In this document: positions 56,711-64,000 of the stretch, in pieces | Layout of the letters: every line of letters starts with the position of its first letter | How positions within the stretch are numbered: the first letter of the stretch is position 1 | NCBI GenBank assembly: GCA_028671895.1 | Contig: CM053806.1 | Span: 25,245,001 to 25,309,000 of the forward strand | Direction of reading: 5' to 3' | DNA from: Oenanthe sinensis | Taxonomy: Eukaryota > Streptophyta > Magnoliopsida > Apiales > Apiaceae | Length of the DNA: 64,000 bases | Translations under genes and position numbers: made by a program | Notes under the pieces: model-generated | Told to the model about the DNA's origin: nothing | The model's input: the letters and a program-made list of their open reading frames with translations, nothing else | Databases searched by the model: none

Positions 56711-57937
56711 AGTCTTTCTTTTGATAATGCTAGTAATAATGATTCTGCGGTTAATATGCTAAAAAACGATTTAAATCCTTTTATTAATGGTGAATTTTTT
56801 CATAGTAGGTGTGTATGCCATGTTTTGAATTTAGTTGTCAAAGATGGATGTGCAATTGTTATAAATATTAATTCTAAAGTTAGAGACCTGCTAATATATA
56901 CTTATAAAAATGGTAGAAGAAGGAAAGAATTTTCTAAATTTGTGCGTGCTCAAGGCTTAAAGTTTTTGAAACCAGAATTTGACATGCCTGCTAGATGGAA
57001 TACTACTTATAAAATGCTAAGGCGTGCATTTAGACAAAAATATATTTTAATGGAATTTCATAACACAGATAATGGGCCAGTTGAAATAGGGAACACAGAT
57101 TGGATACTAATTAGACAATTTGTAAGTCTTTTAAAATGTTTTCATAAGTCAACCAAAAGATTGTCGGGTGTTTATTATCCTACTACTCCGTTAGTTTTAG
57201 AAGAGCTTTATTTGATTACATTAATACTCTCAAATTGGAAAAATGATGAAGTGTGGGGACCTGTTGTTTATGATATGCGAGAAAAGTTTTTAAAATATTA
57301 TGAAGAAATGCCTCAAGTTTTTTGTTGTGCGGCTGCTTTAAATCCCAAAATTGGAGTTGATGGAGTAGAAAGTCTTTTAGAATGTATTAATAATAACTTA
57401 GAAATATGCAGTGAAGCTACTAATGTTATTATTAAAAAGTTTAATGACACACTAAATTCATTTTATGACCATTATGATACATTATATGGAGAAAAGCCGC
57501 GTGATGTTCCTCTAGAAACTGGTAGCAGCAGACATATCGCTCTTCAGTTAGCTATTTCACGTAAAAAATCAAAAACTATAAGCTCTTGTAGTAAATTAGC
57601 AAAATATAAAATGACTGATTTTATTGGCGAGCAATCGGATATTTTAGAATTCTGGAAAAGTAGGGCATGTCATTATCCAGTTATGGCCGCAATGGCTTGT
57701 GATATACTAACCATCCAAGCTAGTACCGTAGCTTCGAAATCTGCATTTTCTTTAAGTGGCAGAATTTTAAATGAAAAAAGAAGTCATTTGAAACCACAAT
57801 CGTTGGAAGTGTGTATCTGCTACAAGGATCATTTGGATGCTGCAAAACGAGTACAAGATGTCGTTCAACCTGATGAAAGTTCAGAAGATGATGATGAAGT
57901 GCCTTTGGAGAACGAAAATGACGGAGATTCAACATAA
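56711..57937 (+). pseudogene. hAT transposase, 5'-truncated
   Basis: Open for 409 codons. The frame starts at the very edge of the Copia B LTR with SLSFDNASNNDSAVNMLKND, so the N-terminal part (BED zinc finger and first catalytic Asp) was removed by that insertion; the first Met is 56756. Seen: SFDNAS (catalytic Asp region), FFHSRCVCHVLNLVVKDG (the RCxxH block), FDMPARWNTTYKMLRRAF, and the C-terminal dimerisation region DILEFWKSRACHYPVMAAMA, STVASKSAFSLSGRILNEKR. SESAFS, usual in hATs and thought to hold the catalytic Glu, reads SKSAFS (AAA codon). It ends in an acidic tail. Otherwise free of stops, so it decayed little after truncation. Confidence 0.9.
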
Positions 57938-58733
57938 AGTGAGTGGTTGATCTGCATAAAGCAATTCAAAAGCAAAGTAAGCAATCAATTTTTTTCTACA
58001 ACTCTGTATTCTGAAAATGCATCTGTTATTCTGCTATTGCTCTGGCAAGTTCTTTTTAAACAGCCCAGGGGCATATTGTAGTTGTTCATTTCTAGAGAAC
58101 ATTACACTTGAGTCTGTTGTTTAGCAATTTTGGCTGCTGTCTTCAAAGCAATTTTATTTTTCACTTAATTACTCTTCTGAGTTCTATTTTTTCTATTGTC
58201 TTAAAATCCATAAAATTTTTAACATTCTTTTGATTTGCTACAGAAGTTACTGAAGTTGCTGGGATTGTGTATGCTTGTTGCTGGGATGACTCATATTGTT
58301 ATAGAAGTTAAAGATCAGGACTCTGATTTTCTTGTCAAATTATTATTTTTGAAGAGTTTTTAGAAGAATAGAACTTATATCAGTTGTTTTTAGAAGAATT
58401 AGAAGTTTTGTTAAGTTCAAAATTATCCAGAGTTACTTATTTAAAATTGTAAAGTGTTCATTTTTATAAATATATGATGTCTGATTGTCTCTGTTCCTAC
58501 TCTGCCTAGTCTGTCTGTATTCTTTATCCCAGGGAGTAAAAATATAGAAAAAGCCCGGTTTTGGCCTGGTCTGGCCCGGCCTGGCCTGCAGGCCCAGAAC
58601 AGGCCAGGTATTTTTCATCCCCGCCCAGCCCGACTCAGTTTTTTAAAAAGCCCGATCCGGATTTTGAAAAATAAGCCCGGATTTTTATAAGCCCGATCCT
58701 AATCCGGCCCAGTCCAAATTTTGTGTATCTCTA
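57938..58733 (+). mobile_element. hAT element 3' region and right terminus
   Basis: Non-coding. Sub-terminal GC-rich repeats of GGCCTGGCC/GCCCGGTT/AAGCCCGGATTT type (58540-58710) end in CCCAGTCCAAATTTTGTGTA (about 58700-58730), the inverted form of ACAAAATTTGGACYGGGC ends seen in plant hATs. Beyond about 58731 the sequence is LARD. The left end is lost, so no TSD can be shown. Confidence 0.65.
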
Positions 58734-61043
58734 CTCTGCAATAACTTAGCAAAAATTTATTGCCAAATTTTCATTAGTAGACCCACATATAATATAATCA
58801 TGGTATGCTAGCACTAATATTACATTATGTGTGTGCCTTACATTCTAGAGAGATATGTGTATAACGACTCTAATAAAAAATCATTTTCAATTAATTATCA
58901 GTTATAGTGTCATATCATGTCCTTGACGATTGCTTGATTTCCTACCTTCATTATAGAGAGCTTGTGAAGAGAATGATATACAAATTCTAATGGATATGCA
59001 ACTTCAATATTCAGGAGTTGTTGTACGTCAACTTTAACTTCTTACTCACCATTCAGGAGTGCACTTGTTCACATTCATCTGATAGGTATTCATGCTTTAA
59101 TGCTCAACAGGTGCTTGAAATATCTTTATTATTAGGACATCAACTTGCTCAGCCCTAATATTAAGTCTCGTCTCTGGTGCTTGTAGTTAGATCTTTAAAG
59201 TCCTGAAGATTATGTTTCCATCATCATCGATACCTTCTACTTGATAGTAACCTGTAGCAATCAATTTGGCCTTGTCCCTCATAACAATGCCAATAATTAT
59301 CCAGTCTCTGAAAACCCTTACAATACCAATACCATCTTGTCTTGTGGTCTGGGTTCCAGTTTCAGTAGATTCTGCCTTTCGAATTGATTGAGATCATCTT
59401 GCATTGCAATCACCCAATGTGGATCAATTAGTGCTTCTTCAATATTCTTTAGGATACCAACTATTAACAATTGTTCATCCTCGAAGAATAACCATTTACT
59501 TTGCATAACACTTCTAGCCTTTACTCTAGTATTCGGATCACTAAGAACTTGACTCTAGGAATGACTTTAAGGTCAAACCTTTTGTGTTGGCAGATATGTT
59601 CTTAATGTATTCCTTTGATCTTCATTGTGTTGAGTACGACTAGTAGATCCTTCTATTATTTACTCCCCTAAGTTGCTGCTAGGATGTGTTGAAGATCATT
59701 CACCTTATTCAGTGGATTCTGTTAAAGTTCATGAGTTGTGTAGATACACTACCAATTCCACTACTAGGATCTAAATCATCATCATTATCATTGATTTCTT
59801 ATGCAACCTCAGTTTCATCATCAAAATTTGAATATGACTTTGACAAGATGTCAAACTTCAAAGATTCAGAATATTCTTTCAATTAAATGCTTGGGAGCTT
59901 TGTGTATTCGAACGATACACTTAGACTTTCAATCACCTTTTGGTTTTCAATCACATATGCCTCATAAGCTTTTGACTCCAATGAGTAGCTAAGAAAAATT
60001 ATTCCATGAGCCTTAACTTCAAACTTGCCAAGTTATTCATATAAATCTTCAATAAATATCAATTTCCCATGAAAGAGCTTCAGTGTTTGCTTCTGGTTGA
60101 CCATTAAATCATATGATGTCTTTTCTCGATCTTTGTTGATTAAGCAACATTCTGTGTTAATTGCTTCAGCTTCAAAGTACCTTTATAAGTGAAGAATTCA
60201 TATAGAATTACATTCATGAAATTTGGTTCCATTATCCGACTTCAAAGTTCTCACAACTTACTTTACTTCTAACTTGATCTACCTGATGTGATCAATTATC
60301 ATATGTGACATATTATCCATTGAATGCACGAACATCACCAAATTATAACTAGGGTTCTCAACATCCATTAAGCATATTTCTTCCATGACATAACTTGCTT
60401 CAGTGTGATGTTTTCATTGACTTCCCTATACGACATACTTCAAAATGTCCTTCTAGATAGAATTTCATAAGAAGCAGTCCTCTCACCAATTTCTCTTTTA
60501 TCAAAGAATTCAGTCTCGAATAACAAGTGTGAGAGATTCTTATGCCATAGCTAATTCTTTATCGATGAAGCTTTACTAAGAAACTCACTTCAACTTTGTA
60601 TATAGAATCCTGTTAACTACTAACAAATTTCATCACTCTCAGTTGAGTGAGCTTCCATATTTCTTGCTTGAAATCAAACACTTTTTCTTTTAAATGCTTT
60701 TCCAGAAAACCCCTGACAAAGAATTCCTTAGTATTCTGTAGACAGTGCTTAAGTCGGCTGACAAGAAAGATGCTTCTAGTGATGACAATATCAAAAATCA
60801 TGATAGCCAAATCCCTTGTACATCCTTTGATGTCATCTCCAAAGGTTACCATTGGTAGGCTTTCTCAACCAACTGTGATATCAAAGCTTCAATCTTAATC
60901 ATATGCATCATACAATAAATGTCACGAAATCGTATAACTTTTCCTTTTGTTATATACTCTGCAATCACAAATGATTAAGCTTCTTGAAACTCAACTTCAA
61001 CTGAGTCTAGATGGGTTAGGGATACTACTTTCAACAGTGGTAA
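58731..61043 (-). mobile_element. Second LARD copy (internal fragment), minus strand
   Basis: Reverse complement matches the LARD interior from about 36090 back to about 33830 through its length: TTTGCTAAGTTA...GCAGAGTAG at 58731, EEALIDPHWVIAMQDDLNQF at 59.4 kb, VTFGDDIKGCTRDLAIM at 60.85 kb, and CCCTAACCCATCTAGACTCA near 61.0 kb. It has the same degraded residues where both differ from Copia B (GDDxKGCTRD against GDNSKGMTTG). Identity with the first copy is about 85 percent by eye. It is bounded by the hAT end on the left and cut by element C at 61044. No LTRs are attached. Confidence 0.8.
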
Positions 61044-61767
61044 TGAAAGGCATATGACTAGGCCTATTTGTAATAATTAGATGACAACTCAACTCTAGCT
61101 ATTAAAGAGAAGTAAATAACAAACACCAAACAGGAATCAAGACGAAAACAGTCAACTAATCACAGAGAATCCAAGTATTAGAAGTATTTTATGGGATTGC
61201 TACTGAACACTGGAAGAAGTTCATTTATATGTTCAAGCGTCAGTGAAAAATAATAAAATAGTAGTACTTCTAAAGAATACAGAAGATATAGAAGATTTCA
61301 AGTGATTACTACAATAGATTCCAGAAGAAGATTGAAGACAGTGAAGTAGAAGAATGACAGAAGGCCTCAACTTAATGTATTGATAAATGGAGAATATTTA
61401 TTAGTATGACACAAATGAATCAGACAGTACATTTGTGTGTCAACTAAAATAATATTTATTCTACATTTAAATCAAGAGGTTTCAAGATCAGAAGTCAAAG
61501 AAAAGACAAGGAGATTTCAAAGCTGACTGCAAATTAAACAGATCTCTATAATATTTTATTTCTACAAAAATATATAAGTTAATTAGTTAATTTATTTAAT
61601 TAAATTAATTCAAGTTGAATTTAATTTAATTTATAAATTATTTAAATTAACTTAAGTAGAATTAATTTGTTATAAAAGAAATGGATTATTATGACTTATA
61701 TATATATATTTCGAATGACTTATTAATAAGTCATACCGAATGACTTATAAATAAATCATACCGAAAG

Positions 61768-61854
<87 letters not shown>

Positions 61855-62330
61855 TCATACCGAGCTCTAAATAAGTCATACCGAACTTATTAAGTCATGC
61901 CAGTCTTTTACTAAGTCATACAAGACTTAATTTGAATAAATTAAGTCATATTGATAAAGGTCATTCTAAGCATTTTCTTTCTCTATAAATATGAGAAGAA
62001 TGCTTCATTTGTAAGAGTTAGAAAAATCAGATCAAATTCAGAAATTTGTCTGCATTGTAATATTCACAGATTTCTGTGCAAGTTTGGAATATAATTGTTA
62101 AACTCGAACAATTCATGTCAAAATCGTTCTAAGCTTTTAAACAGTTATATAAACTTTCTAATAATTAATTTTGTAATACTTTTCAAGTTAAAATTATATC
62201 TTCTACTTGAACAGTATTTCATTTCAATTATTATTTCGTGTGAATTTAAAATAATATTTTAAATTCAATATTCCGCGATAATTAACAGATATTGTATTCA
62301 ACCCCCCTTCTACAATATCAGGGACCAACA
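61044..62330 (+). repeat. 5' LTR of Copia C
   Basis: 1287 bp, TGAAAGGCATATGACTAGGC...GGGACCAACA. U3 holds AAGTCATACCGA motifs (61.72-61.95 kb) and the (TA)n tract. TCTATAAATATGAG at about 61981 is a good TATA box. Confidence 0.93.
61772..61851. repeat. (TA)n microsatellite, about 80 bp
   Basis: About forty perfect AT dinucleotides inside the LTR, between two GTCATACCGA motifs. Confidence 0.97.
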
Positions 62331-62350
62331 ATTGGTATCAAAGCTGGTTG
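62331..62350 (+). promoter_or_regulatory. Primer binding site of Copia C
   Basis: ATTGGTATCAAAGCTGGTTG directly after the LTR, identical to that of element B. Confidence 0.88.
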
Positions 62351-62535
62351 ATATAGTTTCATATCAGATCCAAATTAAATTCCGCGAATTCATAAAGAAC
62401 TCAAAAATTATTTTAAATTCGAAATAATTTTTCTTTTGAAATAATTTTTTTCTGAAAAATTATTTTTGATCAAAAATTGTTTAAGTCAAAAATTAAAATA
62501 TTTTTTGAAACACTTAATTTTTAATCTTATTAAAT

Positions 62536-64000
62536 ATGAGTACCCAAAAAGTGACGAGCATAAAAATTCCACAATTTGACAGAGAACACTACAACTTGTG
62601 GAAACACAAAATGCTACTGTTTATCGGGATTGCAAATCCCAAGTATGCATTAGTCATGGCCAAAGGTGTTGAGCCCCCTATATCAGTTATTCTCGAACAT
62701 ACGGTTGATGGGGTCGTAATTTCCCACAGATAGTTTCTGAAAAGTCTGACAAACTATACAGATGAGGAAGCAGAAGCTGTGTCCCTTGATAATAACTTGA
62801 AGCTTATACTAATTGAATCCCTGGACTACGTAATGTACAATCAAGTAGTTAATTGCAAGAATGCAAAACAGATCTGGGAAACAATTGAAATTATTAATGA
62901 GGGAACTGAAGAAGTAAAGGAGAATATACTGGAAATCCTGACCTCTCAATATGAGCAGTTTTGATCCAACCCTGGTAAGGGTATCTCTGAGGTATTTCAG
63001 AGACTAAACAAACTGATGAATGAGCTCAATATGAACGGAAAGTTTTATCAGAACCAGGAGGTAAACAGGAAGTTTTTGCTGACCTTACCAGAGCATCTGG
63101 AACACAGGATTGCAGCTATCCGGGAATCTAGGGACATGAAGGAAGTAACCCTAGAAAGACTCTACAGAGTGTTAAAGACTTATGAGCTGGAGCAGATCCA
63201 AACCAGAGAAATGTACGGGAGAGGTAAGGTACTGAGTTCCTCCAAGGCATTAATAGTAGAAGCACCAGAGAAAGTAGAAGCGAAGGTTGTTGCACCTTCT
63301 AACAGTTCAACAGAGTATGTGGTTCCAGAATTTGGACATACTTCTGACAAACAAGAAGATGGTGATTTCTACTCGCTGGAAGAACTAGATCAGCTGAAAG
63401 ATGAATCTCTAGCTATGATTGCCAGGAAGTTTGGCAACATGAGATTTCGAAGAAACTCCTCATTCAGAGTGAAGCCTAATTTTGGAAGATTCCAAAAAGG
63501 AGGTTCTTCGACAGCAGTATCAAAAAGCGGCTACAAGACCGGCTTAGTTGATAGAAGCAAGTTTCGTTACTTCAACTGTAATGAGCTAGGCCATTTCGCA
63601 ACTGAGTGCATGAAGCCTAAGTAAGGGAAAAAGAGAGAGTCTTACGAAGAGCTCAAAGAGAAGTATGATGCTCTTGTGAAAAAGCATCAGGGAAAGTCCT
63701 ATCTGGCAGAGGGCAGAAGCTGGGATGACTCAGATAATGATGATGAGGAAGAGCTGGGAAATCTTGCTCTTATGGCTTCATCCGAGGAATCACTATCTCC
63801 CACCCGTCAAGGAGGAATTGAGGTAAATCCTTCATGCCCTAAAATGTTTGCATTGCTAGGTAAAGAACTAGATGGCGAAAGAGATAAGGTTAAGAAACTC
63901 AGACTCAAAGTCAAAGAGTTAGTTGATGAGATTGAAGTTTTTAAACAGTTAAAAAGAAATCATGACAAGTTGACTGTTAAGTTGACTGTAAAGTCAGTTG
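62536..64000 (+). pseudogene. Copia C gag, three in-frame stops, runs off the window
   Basis: ATG at 62536 (MSTQKVTSIKIPQFDREHYN) opens one frame to the window edge, broken by TAG at 62731, TGA at 62962 and TAA at 63622. Capsid blocks match element B (NLWKHKMLLFIGIANPKYAL, FLLTLPEHLEHRIAAIRESR). The zinc knuckle reads YFNCNELGHFATEC: its first Cys is Tyr (TGC to TAC compared with B), so zinc binding should fail. The acidic DDSDNDDEEELG patch and the start of the coiled coil follow. At 62731 and 63622 element B has CAG and CAA, so these stops are C-to-T changes. Confidence 0.92.

Larger units (their letters stand above)
61044..64000 (+). mobile_element. Sirevirus-like Copia C, plus strand, cut by window end
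   Basis: 5' LTR, primer site, leader and gag of the same family as Copia B, in the opposite direction. It inserted into the second LARD copy (5' flank GGTAA). Pol and the 3' LTR, if present, lie beyond the window. Confidence 0.9.

Overview
This is a window of plant nuclear DNA, almost certainly from a dicot angiosperm. It is AT-rich and has SAUR genes, CCCTAAA-type interstitial telomere repeats, Stowaway-type MITEs and plant Copia and Tat-type Gypsy LTR retrotransposons. Apiaceae is only a guess from the flavour of the elements; nothing here proves the family. I see no bacterial operons, no CRISPR array and no rRNA or tRNA gene.

Layout: 1-5.2 kb holds decayed sequence, namely a coiled-coil ORF with one stop, a beta-xylosidase (GH3) pseudogene and a 230-bp tandem duplication. 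The gene island is 5.2-14.1 kb. It has two intact single-exon SAUR genes (minus strand 8332-8655; plus strand 12608-12901) among small DNA elements: three Stowaway-like MITEs, a MULE-like element with a 9-bp target-site duplication (TSD), an inverted-repeat element nested inside it, and a terminal-inverted-repeat element carrying six 135-bp tandem units that end about 280 bp before the second SAUR. From 14089 to 20127 lies a complete but dead Copia element with a 5-bp TSD. The stretch 20.1-25.7 kb is decayed DNA with a 112-bp tandem array, a LINE fragment, telomere-like repeats and the 3' end of a FAR1-like (MULE transposase-related) gene.

The core is a nest. A Tat-type Gypsy element with only gag-protease (TR-GAG type, 25673-45903, TSD CATCA) interrupts the FAR1-like sequence. 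It is itself interrupted by a 12.3-kb Copia-type LARD (30060-42398, TSD GTTTG). The LARD has nearly identical LTRs but no ORFs; its interior holds colinear relics of gag, protease, integrase, RT and RNase H. A second fragment of the same defective family lies at 58731-61043, so the family appears to have spread while already non-coding, presumably using proteins from relatives.

The right end (46.2-64 kb) holds two members of a Sirevirus-like Copia family. B is on the minus strand, lacks a recognisable 3' LTR, has a possible third ORF beyond pol, and has a solo LTR inserted in its own LTR. C is on the plus strand and is cut by the window end. Between them are a 5'-truncated hAT transposase and the second LARD fragment. 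Many coding breaks across these unrelated sequences are C-to-T or G-to-A changes, as expected for long-methylated, silenced repeats. The only genes that look functional are the two SAURs.
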